A stretch of 64,000 nucleotides of DNA from Hyphomicrobiales bacterium. Its GTDB lineage: Bacteria; Pseudomonadota; Alphaproteobacteria; Rhizobiales; Xanthobacteraceae. The position numbers and the translations under genes are program-made. The notes under the pieces were generated by a model. It was not told the DNA's origin, ran no database searches, and saw only the letters and a list, made by a program, of their open reading frames with translations. The stretch covers positions 1 through 64,000 of the forward strand of contig JAKFYI010000021.1 in NCBI GenBank assembly GCA_021730985.1, read 5' to 3'. This document shows, one piece after another, positions 25,440 to 34,302 of the stretch. Every line of letters starts with the position of its first letter. Positions within the stretch are counted from its first letter, which is position 1.

Positions 25440-25520
25440 GGCGTTCCCTCCCGAACTTTTATCGTTGCTCGGAGGATAGCCGCGATAGGCGGCCCTGTCA
25501 TTCCATGACAGGCCGCGAAG

Positions 25521-26009
25521 CTAAGCCTTCGCTGCCTTCATACGTTTCGCGGCGTCGAGGGCGGCGAGCACGATGCCCTGGTAGCCGGTGCAGCGGCACA
25601 GGTTGCCGGAGATCGCGATGCGAACCTCCCGCTCGGTCGGGTCGGGATTGTCGCGCAGAAACTCGATCAGCGTGGTCAGCATCCCCGGCGTGCAGAAGCC
25701 GCATTGCAGGCCGTGGTTGTCGCGGAACGCCTCCTGCAGCGGATGCAGCTTGTCCGCCGACGGCGCGATGCCCTCGACCGTCATGATCTCATGGCCGTTG
25801 GCCTGCACCGCGAGCATCAGGCAGGAGCGCGCGGAACGCTCATCCAGCAGGATGGTGCAGGCACCGCACACGCCATGCTCGCAGCCGAGATGGGTTCCGG
25901 TGAGTTGAAGTTCGCCGCGCAGGAAGTCGGCAAGCGTCAGCCGCACCGGCACGTCTTTCGTGTAGGCCTTGCCGTTCACAGTAACTGTGATGGTGCGCGT
26001 GTCGTTCAT
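25521..26009 (-). CDS. Xanthine-dehydrogenase family 2Fe-2S (small) subunit
   Basis: The 162-residue iron-sulfur subunit has the plant-ferredoxin-type cluster motif GCEHGVCGACTILLDE (C43, C48, C51) with C63. The C-terminal four-helix cluster domain has GLQCGFCTPG and NLCRCTGYQ. It passes electrons from the Mo site to FAD. ATG 26009 forms the TGATG overlap with the stop of the medium-subunit gene upstream, showing translational coupling, and is preferred over an upstream in-frame ATG at 26027. Its large subunit is most likely the gene at 19527. Confidence 0.95.
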   Translation of the reverse strand: MNDTRTITVTVNGKAYTKDVPVRLTLADFLRGELQLTGTHLGCEHGVCGACTILLDERSARSCLMLAVQANGHEIMTVEGIAPSADKLHPLQEAFRDNHGLQCGFCTPGMLTTLIEFLRDNPDPTEREVRIAISGNLCRCTGYQGIVLAALDAAKRMKAAKA

Positions 26010-26890
26010 CAATGCACCTTGTTCCACGGCGCGTTGTCGGCGAGCCCCGCGGCTTTCTCCAGCGCGCGGCGCGACAGCACCGCGGCGAGGTGCTGGCGGT
26101 ACGACGACGAGGCATGAATGTCCTCGAGCGCCTCGATCGAGCGGCAGGACTCGCAGGCCTTACGGAACAGGTCGCTGCTGGGCGCCTGGCCGGTGATCGC
26201 CTGCTCGACGTCGCGGGCGCGATGCGGAGCCACCGCCACGCCGCCGATGGTGACCGAGGCGCGGGTGATCTTGCCGCCGCCGATTTCCAGCATCGCCGCG
26301 GCCGACACGATGGCGAAATCGCCATGACGGCGCGAAAATTCGATGAACGCCGCCTTGTGGCCCGGGGCCCACAGCGGCAGACGAACCGCGGTCACGATCT
26401 CGTTCAGCTCGATCGACGACGTCATGAAGGCGACCGGAAAATCGGCGAACGCGATCTCGCGCCGGCCGTTCGGCCCTTCCACCACCACCGTGGCGTCGTG
26501 GGCGGCGCAGACCGAGACAAGCTCCGCCGCAGGATCGAGGTGGCAGAGCGAGCCGCCGATAGTGCCGCGGTTGCGGGTCTGGCGGTGGCCGATGTGCTGG
26601 ATCGCCTGCTCCAGCAGCGGGCACTTCGCCTTCACCAGATCGGAGAATTCGAGGTCGCGCTGGCGCGTCATCGCGCCGATTTCCAGCGCTCCGCCCGCCT
26701 CCTTGATGCCGGCCAGGCCCTCGCAGCGATTGAGGTCGATCACATGGTCGGGCAGCACGAAGCGCATGTTGAGCATCGGCATCAGCGACTGGCCGCCGGC
26801 CAGCAGCTTGGCGTTCTCCAGCCGGCCCAGGAGGCCCACGGCTTCGGCGACGGTTTTGGGATCGTGATACTGGAAGGGAGGCGGCTTCAT
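26009..26890 (-). CDS. Xanthine-dehydrogenase family FAD-binding (medium) subunit
   Basis: The 293-residue protein is the CoxM-type flavin subunit: MKPPPFQYHDPKTVAEAVGL, the FAD-pyrophosphate motif AGGQSLMPMLNMRF (about 34-47), the second FAD motif NRGTIGGSLCHLDPAAE, and the C-terminal CO-dehydrogenase-like domain. ATG 26890 has AGGA 6 nt upstream; a TTG 15 nt earlier is less likely. It is directly coupled to the 2Fe-2S subunit gene downstream. Confidence 0.94.
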   Translation of the reverse strand: MKPPPFQYHDPKTVAEAVGLLGRLENAKLLAGGQSLMPMLNMRFVLPDHVIDLNRCEGLAGIKEAGGALEIGAMTRQRDLEFSDLVKAKCPLLEQAIQHIGHRQTRNRGTIGGSLCHLDPAAELVSVCAAHDATVVVEGPNGRREIAFADFPVAFMTSSIELNEIVTAVRLPLWAPGHKAAFIEFSRRHGDFAIVSAAAMLEIGGGKITRASVTIGGVAVAPHRARDVEQAITGQAPSSDLFRKACESCRSIEALEDIHASSSYRQHLAAVLSRRALEKAAGLADNAPWNKVH

Positions 26891-27036
26891 CTCGGTCCTG
26901 AACAAAAGTTAGACCGAGTATAGGGAGGTGGCCCTCTATTCAGCAATGTCCGGTGCCATGGCAATTCCGGCGTAAAGCCATGCGCGTACACCCGGAAACG
27001 GCCCGATCGCCGGGCACGACACGCGCGGAGCGAGGG

Positions 27037-27243
27037 TCAGGCGGCGTATTTCACGCCTTCAGGAGCATCCGCGGCCAGGACGCGCTGCTCCTCGGTCCGC
27101 GGGCAGCCGCAAACTGTGCAAAGGAAGCTGTGCAATTCCCGCATGATGCCGGCCGCAGGAATCGTGCGGATGTGCCGCATCGCGCCCGAGCAGATTTCGC
27201 AGGTTGCCGTGACAGGCAGCGGGGCTTTCGATTTCTTCGCCAT
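27037..27243 (-). CDS. Small zinc-ribbon-like protein, function unknown
   Basis: The 68-residue protein carries two cysteine pairs, CEIC (15-18) and CTVCGC (42-47), spaced like a zinc ribbon. The N-terminus is basic (MAKKSKAPLP). It has no signal peptide. It lies between the molybdenum-hydroxylase subunits and a family-B repeat. No family recognised; a structural or nucleic-acid-binding role is possible. Confidence 0.7.
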   Translation of the reverse strand: MAKKSKAPLPVTATCEICSGAMRHIRTIPAAGIMRELHSFLCTVCGCPRTEEQRVLAADAPEGVKYAA

Positions 27244-27307
27244 GGGATTCCCTCGACAGGTATTTGGTACAAATCCACGAGGATGGGTTTGGTTCCGGTA
27301 ATACTGC

Positions 27308-27389
27308 TGTCATCGTCCGCGAAAGCGGACGATCCAGTACTCTCCTAAGCTGCAGTGATTACTGGATGCCCGCGTTCGCGGGCATGACA
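27308..27389. repeat. Dispersed palindromic repeat, family B, copy 4
   Basis: TGTCATCGTCCGCGAAAGCG..GATCCAGTA and TACTGGATGCCCGCGTTCGC..GGCATGACA face each other around 14 bp. The left hairpin has compensatory changes (GTCC/GGAC) that keep the stem paired. Confidence 0.9.
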
Positions 27390-27414
27390 CCGTAACTGTC
27401 GCGACGGGCTACGA

Positions 27415-27897
27415 TCACTTCCCAGCCCGCATCTCATCGCGGGCCGCCTGCACCGCCTTCACGATGTTCTGGTAGCCGGTGCAGCGGCAGAGGTTCGAGG
27501 CCAGCACGTCGCGCAGTTCGTCGTCGCCGATGTCGGGATTGCGCTCCAGCGCGTTGGTGGCAAGCATCAGGAACCCCGGCGTGCAGAACCCGCACTGCAG
27601 GCCGTGGTGCGCCATGAAGGCGCGCTGCAGCGGATGCATCCTGCGGCCATCGGCCAGACCTTCGACGGTGCGGATTTCCTTGTCCTGCGCCTGCACCGCA
27701 AACATCAGGCAGGAGCGCACCGCCGCGCCGTCCAGGATCACCGTGCAGGCGCCGCACACGCCATGCTCGCAGCCGATGTGCGTGCCGGTCAGCCCGCAAT
27801 CGTCGCGCAGCGTATCGACCAGCGTGCGGCGCGGCTCCACGCGAACCGGATAGTCGCGGCCGTTGACGTTGAGCGTGATGTCGAGCTTGTCGGTCAT
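27415..27897 (-). CDS. Xanthine-dehydrogenase family 2Fe-2S (small) subunit, second copy
   Basis: The 160-residue subunit has GCEHGVCGACTVILDG with the downstream cysteine in RSCLMF, then GLQCGFCTPGF and NLCRCTGYQN. It is similar to but distinct from the one at 25521. It lies downstream of a UbiD gene, separated by a short family-C repeat, with no medium or large subunit gene immediately adjacent. The closest same-strand partners are at 31815 and 34303. Confidence 0.93.
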   Translation of the reverse strand: MTDKLDITLNVNGRDYPVRVEPRRTLVDTLRDDCGLTGTHIGCEHGVCGACTVILDGAAVRSCLMFAVQAQDKEIRTVEGLADGRRMHPLQRAFMAHHGLQCGFCTPGFLMLATNALERNPDIGDDELRDVLASNLCRCTGYQNIVKAVQAARDEMRAGK

Positions 27898-27905
27898 ATC
27901 AGCTT

Positions 27906-27953
27906 TCGTGTCCCGGCCAAGCGAGCGAAGCGAGCGCGAGCCCGGGACACGAG
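27906..27953. repeat. Dispersed palindromic repeat, family C, short copy
   Basis: TCGTGTCCCGGCCAAGCGAG and CGAGCCCGGGACACGA form a nested inverted repeat. Longer copies lie at 31681-31806 and 38248-38687. Confidence 0.8.
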
Positions 27954-27979
27954 GTGGATAGAACCATCGAACATCTGAG

Positions 27980-29446
27980 TCACTTCGGCAGAAACTCGCC
28001 GAACTTCGCGCGCACCAGGTCTTCGACCTCCTGGCTGACGCGCACCTCGCGCGGGAACGTGTCCCTGCGGCCGAACGGCTTGCAGGCGTCGATCACCACG
28101 CGGGCGTTGCGCGGATCCTTCTCCGAATAGGCCATCGGGTCGAGCGCCGACGACCAGCAGCCGCGCAGCACCTCCATGCCCTCGCGCGGATCGAACCGCG
28201 TGCACATCGCCCAGATCACCTTGTCCATGTCGGCGGGATCGATGTCCTCGTCCACCACCACGACGAAGCGATTGACGTAGGCGCCGGCGTGGCACTGCGA
28301 GGCGATCAGCCCGGCCTGCTTGGAATGGCCCGCGTACATCTGCTTGATCGACACCGTGAGCCAGAGCCGGCTGCCGCCGGCGGCGTGCGACCACACGCCC
28401 TGCACACCGGGCACGCCGGCCGCTTCGAGCTGATTCCACACCGCGCCGGAGCGGTACGAGCCGCGATAGAACGAATCGTCGTCGGGCGGAATGCCGGGGA
28501 TGGCGCCGAGCAGGATCGGATTGTCGCGATACATCAGGGTCTCGATGCGGATTACCGGCTCCTGCTTGAGGCCGCCGGCGTAATAGCCGGTCCACTCGCC
28601 GAGCGGGCCCTCGTCGCGCTTGTCGTTCGGATGGATGAAGCCCTCGAACGCGATCTCGGCGTGCGCCGGGATCGGCAGTCCGGTCTTCGGCCCCATGATG
28701 ACTTCGACCGGCTCGCCCAGCAGCCCGCCCGCCGCGTCGTACTCGTTCTTGCCGTGCGGGATTTCGAGGCCCGCGATCATGAACAGCGCCGGGTGCATGC
28801 CGCACACCACAGCGACCGGACACGGCAGGCCGCGCTCGAAATACTTCTTCTGGATCATGTCGCCGTGCTTGCCCTTGGAGCACATCACGGTGGCGATGTT
28901 CTTTTCATGCGCCTGCACGCGATAGGCGCCGTAGTTGATCCAGCCGGTGTCGGGATCCTTCATCACCACCATGTCGCCGGTGCCGATGTAGTAGCCGCCG
29001 TCGTGCTCGTGCCAGCGCGGCACCGGAATCTTGAACAGGTCGATATCGTCGCCGGTTTTCACGTTCTCGAGCAGCGCACCGGTCTTCACCTCGACCGGCG
29101 GGAAGGTCTTGGCCTCCTTCATGTACTTGCGCCAGTGCTTGACCAGTTCGATCTCGCTGCCGTCCGCCGGGTTGCCCATCGTCATGTTGATGCGGCGGTT
29201 CGAGGTGAGGATGTTGGCGAGGATGCGGTGGCCCTTCGGATAGCCGGGGATGTCGTCGAACAGCACCGCCGGATTGCCGATCTTGCGCTGATAGATATCG
29301 ACGATGCCGCCGATCTCGCGTTCGCGCTCCGCGCCCGAGATGCGCGTCACCTCGCCGGCCGCTTCCATCTCCGCGAGCCAGACGCGTAGGTCCTGCTTCG
29401 ACGCGTTGGTGCCTCGCGTTGAGCGCGGATCGACGTTGGTGTTCAT
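27980..29446 (-). CDS. UbiD family decarboxylase, second copy
   Basis: The 488-residue protein has AVLFDDIPGYPKGHRILANI, TGDMVVMKDPDTGWINYGAY, VAVVCGMHPALFMIAGLEIP and the active loop RDEGPLGEWTGYYAGG retaining both catalytic glutamates. ATG 29446 has AGGAACG about 6 nt upstream; the frame remains open further left through a family-B repeat. It resembles the UbiD at 15716 throughout but is clearly a divergent paralog. It shares a strand with the 2Fe-2S gene downstream, which suggests joint expression with a Mo hydroxylase. Confidence 0.92.
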   Translation of the reverse strand: MNTNVDPRSTRGTNASKQDLRVWLAEMEAAGEVTRISGAEREREIGGIVDIYQRKIGNPAVLFDDIPGYPKGHRILANILTSNRRINMTMGNPADGSEIELVKHWRKYMKEAKTFPPVEVKTGALLENVKTGDDIDLFKIPVPRWHEHDGGYYIGTGDMVVMKDPDTGWINYGAYRVQAHEKNIATVMCSKGKHGDMIQKKYFERGLPCPVAVVCGMHPALFMIAGLEIPHGKNEYDAAGGLLGEPVEVIMGPKTGLPIPAHAEIAFEGFIHPNDKRDEGPLGEWTGYYAGGLKQEPVIRIETLMYRDNPILLGAIPGIPPDDDSFYRGSYRSGAVWNQLEAAGVPGVQGVWSHAAGGSRLWLTVSIKQMYAGHSKQAGLIASQCHAGAYVNRFVVVVDEDIDPADMDKVIWAMCTRFDPREGMEVLRGCWSSALDPMAYSEKDPRNARVVIDACKPFGRRDTFPREVRVSQEVEDLVRAKFGEFLPK

Positions 29447-29499
29447 GGGTTCGTTCCTGAGAATGTCGCGCGAGCATGATAGTAGACCACCCCAGAGAC

Positions 29500-29579
29500 T
29501 GTCGTCCCCGCGAAAGCGGGGACCCAGTACACGCCGATGGAGCGATGGGTACTGGATGCCCGCTTTCGCGGGCATGACA
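29500..29579. repeat. Dispersed palindromic repeat, family B, copy 5
   Basis: TGTCGTCCCCGCGAAAGCGG..GACCCAGTA and TACTGGATGCCCGCTTTCGC..GGCATGACA around a short spacer. Copy 6 at 57773 has the same left arm. Confidence 0.9.
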
Positions 29580-29599
29580 ATCGTGGGTGTGGCACCGTC

Positions 29600-30110
29600 A
29601 TCGCTCTAGCCAACGCTCCGCCGCCCGGATTTGTGAGGCGCCGGGCCCACCTTCCTTCTCAAGATGCGCCTCCCCGGATGTGAGGGTGGCGCGGGACGCC
29701 GGGGTCCTGGAGGACCCACGGACCTCCGCGCCTCACGGCGCGAAGGCAGTCCGGATTTCAAATCCGCAAGTCCGCCGTTTCCTCAGCGTCCCGCGCGCGA
29801 TGTTTGAGGCTTGCTCCGTGAGACCCCCGGTGGGCTGACTTTGCTACCCACCGCTTTGGGACCCTGATGAATGCCTGCCCGTTGGCGCGGGGGTACGGCA
29901 TTCACCGCCAAGGGGCCCCCTGTGACGCGAAGCTGTCGCGACGGGAGCTCACGGCTTGGGCCGCCTGGGCGGGGTGTACGTTCTGCACCCCTCATTTCGC
30001 ATTCCCGGGCCACCGCCCCCGATCCGCCCGACTGACGCGGCCGCGCCCCTCACTTGGATCGAGACGGGGCCACGATAAATCCGCCCAGGGCACCCGGGGA
30101 TAAGTGTTCA
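29600..30110. other. GC-rich hairpin-dense non-coding stretch, possible structured RNA or long repeat
   Basis: About 500 bp without a plausible protein gene holds a chain of short perfect hairpins: GGGTCC-TGGA-GGACCC near 29704, CGGATTT-C-AAATCCG near 29753, TGAATGCC..GGCATTCA enclosing an inner GC stem near 29868-29905, CGGC-TTGG-GCCG near 29952, and GGGGTG..CACCCC near 29970-29990. Strand is undetermined. Small frames in it have no family-like features. Confidence 0.5.
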
Positions 30111-30263
30111 CGAAAATGTGATTAAATTCCTTGAAAGCCCAATCCGGCGGCGCAGGTCCATTCCCGGCGATTTGAGGCAAAAGCCATCAAATATCAGATG
30201 GATAAATGGTTAATTCCGATGTAGAATTTGCCTGGATGCGGCGGTACCACGTTGGAGTTTGTG

Positions 30264-31067
30264 ATGCGTGGAATCGCCTTCGCGCTGAGCGCGCTTGCGT
30301 TCGCTGCGACTTCGCCTGATCCCGCCGCCGCTCAATGCTACGGCCCGGACTGCGACTTCCGACAATCCAACGCGCCGGCCTATACCAACGAGCGTCCGAA
30401 TTTCAATTCGTACCAAGGCAACGGGCAGTCCTATCGCTCCGTCCCGTACGAGCAAGGACAGCCGTACCGTCAGGCACCCTATCAAGGGCAACAATATCGT
30501 TCGGCGCCGTACGAACAGGCGCAGCCCTATCAGCAGTCACCCTATCAAGGGCAGCCGTACCAATCCGCGCCGTCTCATCAGGGGCAGCCGTACCAATCGG
30601 CGCCGTATCAGGGGCAGCCACATCAGGGGCACCCCTATCAGCAGATGCCCCCGTCGCAGCAGACCTATCAACGGCCTGCCTATCAGGCGCAGCCCCGGCC
30701 GCCGGCGGGTTACTCGAATATGCCGCCTGAGATGGGACGCAGCGCCGCGCCGCGCGGGCCCGGCTACCACCCGGCATATCCCAATGGCCGGATGGACGTG
30801 CAAACCCGCGTCATCAAGATTTCCAGGCCGACGAAGCTTGCTGTGCGCCAGCAGCCAAACGCCTCGAACAATCGCACAGCCGTAAGAAGCGGACCGCACG
30901 CAACAGGGAACGGCCAGATCACCATTTCGGTGGCGGAGTATCGCGAGTTGCAGAATCAGGCTCGCGAACTCAAGCGCCTGCGCAGCTCAAGCACGGGTGC
31001 TCCGAATGGTCCGTCCCCGTTCCCGCTGGTTCCGCCGCCGGAGACCCGCGCTGCACCGGAACAATAG
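30264..31067 (+). CDS. Secreted Gln/Tyr/Pro-rich repeat protein
   Basis: The 267-residue product has a signal peptide (MRGIAFALSALAFAATSPDP, cleaved near AAAQ). From about 55 to 155 it consists of degenerate 8-11-residue units of the type PYQGQPYQSA. The C-terminal third is basic then coiled-coil-like (SVAEYRELQNQARELKRL, about 221-238). TTGGAG lies about 6 nt before ATG 30264. It is probably periplasmic or surface-exposed. Repeats rich in Gln and Tyr suggest a flexible, self-associating or wall-binding domain, but no family is recognised. Confidence 0.75.
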   Translation: MRGIAFALSALAFAATSPDPAAAQCYGPDCDFRQSNAPAYTNERPNFNSYQGNGQSYRSVPYEQGQPYRQAPYQGQQYRSAPYEQAQPYQQSPYQGQPYQSAPSHQGQPYQSAPYQGQPHQGHPYQQMPPSQQTYQRPAYQAQPRPPAGYSNMPPEMGRSAAPRGPGYHPAYPNGRMDVQTRVIKISRPTKLAVRQQPNASNNRTAVRSGPHATGNGQITISVAEYRELQNQARELKRLRSSSTGAPNGPSPFPLVPPPETRAAPEQ

Positions 31068-31080
31068 ACGGGCGGCGAGC

Positions 31081-31162
31081 GTAGGATGGGTTGAGCGCAG
31101 CGAAACCCATCGCAACACCGAAGCACCCGTTGATGGGTTTCGCTTCGCTCAACCCATCCAAC
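31081..31162. repeat. Dispersed palindromic repeat, family A, copy 2
   Basis: GTAGGATGGGTTGAGCGCAG... and ...CGCTTCGCTCAACCCATCCA form an inverted repeat of about 30 bp per arm. It matches copy 1 at 5717-5799, and sits between convergent genes, where it could act as a terminator. Confidence 0.9.
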
Positions 31163-31171
31163 AGACGACTC

Positions 31172-31639
31172 TTAATACGGCACCTTGTCCGGCTTCGCGT
31201 GCCATAGCTTGAACACCTCCAGCGCCTCGGCCGCGCCGAGACGACGGATCGGCAGCTTGCGCCGATCGAGCGGGGCCGCGACCTCGTCATAGATCGCATC
31301 GTCGTCAAAGCCGATCGCGGCAGCGTCCGCGCGATCGTTGGCGTAGACGATCTCCTTCACCCGCGCCCACCACGCCGCGCCCAGGCACATCGGACACGGT
31401 TCGCAGCTCGTATAGAGAACGGCGCCATCCAGCACATGGGAGCCGGTCGCCTGGCACGCCGCGCGCAGCGCGACCACCTCGGCGTGCGCGGTCGGATCGC
31501 CGGTCGGCACCACCTGATTCACGCCTTCGCCGACGATCTTGCCGTCTTTCACAACGACCGCACCGAACGGGCCTTCGTCGGACTGAGCGCATTGGGCCGA
31601 CAGCTCGATAGCCCGGCGCATGAAGGCGATGTCGTTCAT
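31172..31639 (-). CDS. CMP/dCMP-type zinc deaminase, guanine deaminase-like
   Basis: The 155-residue enzyme has the deaminase zinc motifs HAE (H52, E54) in DPTAHAEVVALRAAC and PCPMC (C82, C85) in TSCEPCPMCLGAAWW. The DPTAHAE and later FDDDAIYDEVA pattern resembles GuaD-type guanine deaminases more than TadA. It would hydrolyse guanine to xanthine, which fits beside xanthine-dehydrogenase-family genes, though those may have other substrates. ATG 31639 is followed by MNDIAFMRRAIELS. Confidence 0.87.
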   Translation of the reverse strand: MNDIAFMRRAIELSAQCAQSDEGPFGAVVVKDGKIVGEGVNQVVPTGDPTAHAEVVALRAACQATGSHVLDGAVLYTSCEPCPMCLGAAWWARVKEIVYANDRADAAAIGFDDDAIYDEVAAPLDRRKLPIRRLGAAEALEVFKLWHAKPDKVPY

Positions 31640-31680
31640 GATGCGCTCCTTCAGTTCAACCGCGCGGCGATGTCCCTGCC

Positions 31681-31806
31681 TCGTGTCCCGGGCGCAGCGC
31701 AGCGTGAAACGGTGCGCTGCAGACCCGGGACCCCGGTTTCTTCTTGCTGGGAAGCGAACCGGGGTCCCGGCTCGCGCTCACTGCGTTCGCTTGGCCGGGA
31801 CACGAG
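31681..31806. repeat. Dispersed palindromic repeat, family C, full two-arm copy without a gene
   Basis: The left arm (TCGTGTCCCGGGCGCAGCGC..GACCCGGGACCCCGG) and the right arm (CCGGGGTCCCGG..CCGGGACACGA) are separated by only about 20 bp. At 38248-38687 the same two arms flank a GIY-YIG gene, so this is the gene-less form. Confidence 0.88.
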
Positions 31807-31814
31807 CAGCGAGA

Positions 31815-34130
31815 TCAGCGCTTCCCATCCAATATCGCCTTCAGCCGCTGCGGCGTCACCGGCAGTTGCGTGATCGCGCCGGGGATGCCGATCGCATTGT
31901 CGATCGCGGACGCGATCGCGCCGCCGACGCCGTTCACGCCGCTTTCGCCAGCACCTTTGATACCAAGAGGGTTTAGCGGGCTCGGATGGTCTTCGGTGAG
32001 CAGGATTTCGATGTCGCAGATCTCCTTCACCGTCGGCAGCAGGTAGTCGGCGAACGTCACCGCCAGCGGATCGCCGTTGGCGTTGTAGGTGAACTCCTCA
32101 TATAGCGCGCCGCCCAGCCCCTGCGCGAAACCGCCGGCGATCTGGCCCTTCACCAGCATGGGATTGATGGCGCGTCCGATGTCGTAGGCGACGATATAGC
32201 GCTCGACCGCGACGCCGCCGGTCGCCGGATCGACCTTCACCACCGCGAGATGATTGCCGTAGGGGTACACCTGATGCTCGGCGTGGAAGAAGCCATCCGC
32301 CGAAAGTCCGGGATCGCGCTCGCCGAGCGACTTCGACGTGTTGGACAGCGCGGCCGCGATCTTGCCCAGGCTGATCGATGGCCCGCCGGGATTGTCGCGG
32401 CGCACCACCTCGCCATCGACGATGTCCAGCGCATCGGCGGGCGCCTGCAACAGTTCAGCCGCGACGCTCAGCGCCTTCTCCCGCACCTTCAGCGCCGCCT
32501 CTCGCGTGGCCGACGCGGTCATCACCGTGGCGCGCGAGGCGTGCGCGCCGATGCCGTGCTCGATGCGCTCGGTGTTGCCGCGGATCACGCGCATCTTCTT
32601 GTAGTCCGCGCCGAGCGTTTCGGCGGCGACCTGCGCCATCACCGTCTCGAAGCCCTGGCCGATCGACGAGCCGCCGGTGATGACCTCGACGTAGCCTGAG
32701 GTGTCGACCTGGATGCGCACGCCATCGACCGGACCAAGCCCGGCCTTCTCGACGAACATGGCGAGGCCCGCGCCGACCATCTCGCCGTTCTCGCGGCGCT
32801 TCGCCAGTTCGGCGTTGAGCTCGTCCCACTTCACGAAGTCCAGAAGCTTGTCGAGCAGCTTGTGATAGTCGCCGCTGTCGAAGTGGATTTCCTCGCCCAG
32901 CGCCTCCAGCGGCCGCTTGAACGGCATCTCGTCCACCCGCACCGCGTTGATCCGGCGCACGTCCATCGGATCGAGGCTGAGCTTGTGGGCGATGGCGTCC
33001 ACCAGCCGCTCGCGCACGAACGTGGTCTCGAACCGTCCGGGAGCGCGATAGGTCGCGGCCGGCGTCTTGTTGGTCAAACGGAAGTGGCACACCGCGCGGT
33101 ACGCGCCCGGCACGCGGTACGGGCCCGGCAGCACGCCGCAGGTCATCATCGCGACGCGCGTGGCGTGCGTCCGCACGTAGGCGCCATTGTCGTGGTGGAT
33201 CACGTCGTCAAGCGCGAGAATCTCGCCCTGCTCGGTGCAGGCGGCGCGGACCTTGTGATGCTGGTTGCGCGAGTGGTTCGCGGCGATCAGATGCTCGCGG
33301 CGGTCCTCGATCCATTTCACCGGACGGTCGAGCCGCATCGCCGCCACGCACACAAGAATGTCCTCGGGATAGATCTCGCCGCGGATGCCGAAGCCGCCGC
33401 CGACGTGCGATTCGAAGCACGACACCGACGACGGCGGCCGGCCGAGCATACGCGCAATCAATTCCTTGTTCCGGTGCGGCACCTTCGAGGCGCCGTGCAG
33501 CTCCAGCACGTCGCGCGAGGCGTCGTAACGGCCGAGCGCGCCACGCGTCTCCAGCGGCACGCCGGAGTGCCGCCCCGATGTGAGATCGAGTTCGACAATG
33601 GTGTGCGCGGTGGCGAACACGGACTCGACGTCGCCGTAGCCTTGCGTGAGATAGGCGGCTTCGGTGTTCTTGCCGGGGGAGAATTCGCCGGGCTCGGCGC
33701 GGGCGTCGAGCAGCGGCGGCAGCGGCTCGATCTCGACCGCGACCAACTCGGCGGCGTCCTCGGCAATGTACGGATCCTCCGCGAACACCGCGGCGACCGG
33801 ATCGCCGACGTAGCGCACCTTCTCGGTGGCCAGCACCGGCTGGCGGTACGGTGCCAGCTTCTCGATCGAACCCTCGCGGAAATCGATCGGCCCGATGTCG
33901 GCGATGTCGTGCGCGGTCCACACGGCGACCACGCCGGGTATGGCGCGCGCTTCGCTGGCGTCGATCGAGACGATCCGCCCGTGCGCGTGGTTCGAGCGCA
34001 CCATCCGCATGTGGAGCTGGCGCGGGAAGTTGATGTCGCCGGCGAAGCGGCCGCGGCCCGTGACCAGCGGCGGGTCTTCCAGCCGCTCGACCGGCATGCC
34101 GATCCATTTGGTGGCGCGGCTCTCGGTCAT
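31815..34130 (-). CDS. Xanthine-dehydrogenase family molybdopterin-binding (large) subunit, second copy
   Basis: The 771-residue large subunit has MPVERLEDPPLVTGRGRFAG at the start. Moco segments are SHVGGGFGIRGEIYPED, ATYRAPGRFETTFVRERL, GGSSIGQGFETVMAQVAAET, and the catalytic-Glu loop KGAGESGVNGVGGAI. The TYRAPGRFET loop again excludes a CO dehydrogenase and fits the nicotinate/isoquinoline/aldehyde branch. Its flavin partner is encoded upstream at 34303 on the same strand, and the 2Fe-2S subunit at 27415 is the best third partner. Confidence 0.93.
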   Translation of the reverse strand: MTESRATKWIGMPVERLEDPPLVTGRGRFAGDINFPRQLHMRMVRSNHAHGRIVSIDASEARAIPGVVAVWTAHDIADIGPIDFREGSIEKLAPYRQPVLATEKVRYVGDPVAAVFAEDPYIAEDAAELVAVEIEPLPPLLDARAEPGEFSPGKNTEAAYLTQGYGDVESVFATAHTIVELDLTSGRHSGVPLETRGALGRYDASRDVLELHGASKVPHRNKELIARMLGRPPSSVSCFESHVGGGFGIRGEIYPEDILVCVAAMRLDRPVKWIEDRREHLIAANHSRNQHHKVRAACTEQGEILALDDVIHHDNGAYVRTHATRVAMMTCGVLPGPYRVPGAYRAVCHFRLTNKTPAATYRAPGRFETTFVRERLVDAIAHKLSLDPMDVRRINAVRVDEMPFKRPLEALGEEIHFDSGDYHKLLDKLLDFVKWDELNAELAKRRENGEMVGAGLAMFVEKAGLGPVDGVRIQVDTSGYVEVITGGSSIGQGFETVMAQVAAETLGADYKKMRVIRGNTERIEHGIGAHASRATVMTASATREAALKVREKALSVAAELLQAPADALDIVDGEVVRRDNPGGPSISLGKIAAALSNTSKSLGERDPGLSADGFFHAEHQVYPYGNHLAVVKVDPATGGVAVERYIVAYDIGRAINPMLVKGQIAGGFAQGLGGALYEEFTYNANGDPLAVTFADYLLPTVKEICDIEILLTEDHPSPLNPLGIKGAGESGVNGVGGAIASAIDNAIGIPGAITQLPVTPQRLKAILDGKR

Positions 34131-34153
34131 GGCTGCGATCCCAAGCCGCAGTG

Positions 34154-34285
34154 GACCCCCACCCCGACCCTCCCCCTTTCAGGGGGAGGGAGGATTTGCC
34201 GCGCCAATCTCCGAACTCGATGGGACGGATGACGATGCAACACGGTCTTCCTCCCCCTGAAAGGGGGAGGATTGAGGAGGGGGTC
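34154..34285. repeat. GC-rich palindrome pair (family F)
   Basis: CCCTCCCCCTTTCAGGGGGA near 34168 and CCTCCCCCTGAAAGGGGGAG near 34250 are each perfect hairpins and are inverted copies of one another around about 60 bp. They fill the gap between the large- and medium-subunit genes and may stall polymerase or separate expression. Confidence 0.85.
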
Positions 34286-34302
34286 ATGCATGCTGAACCA
34301 AT

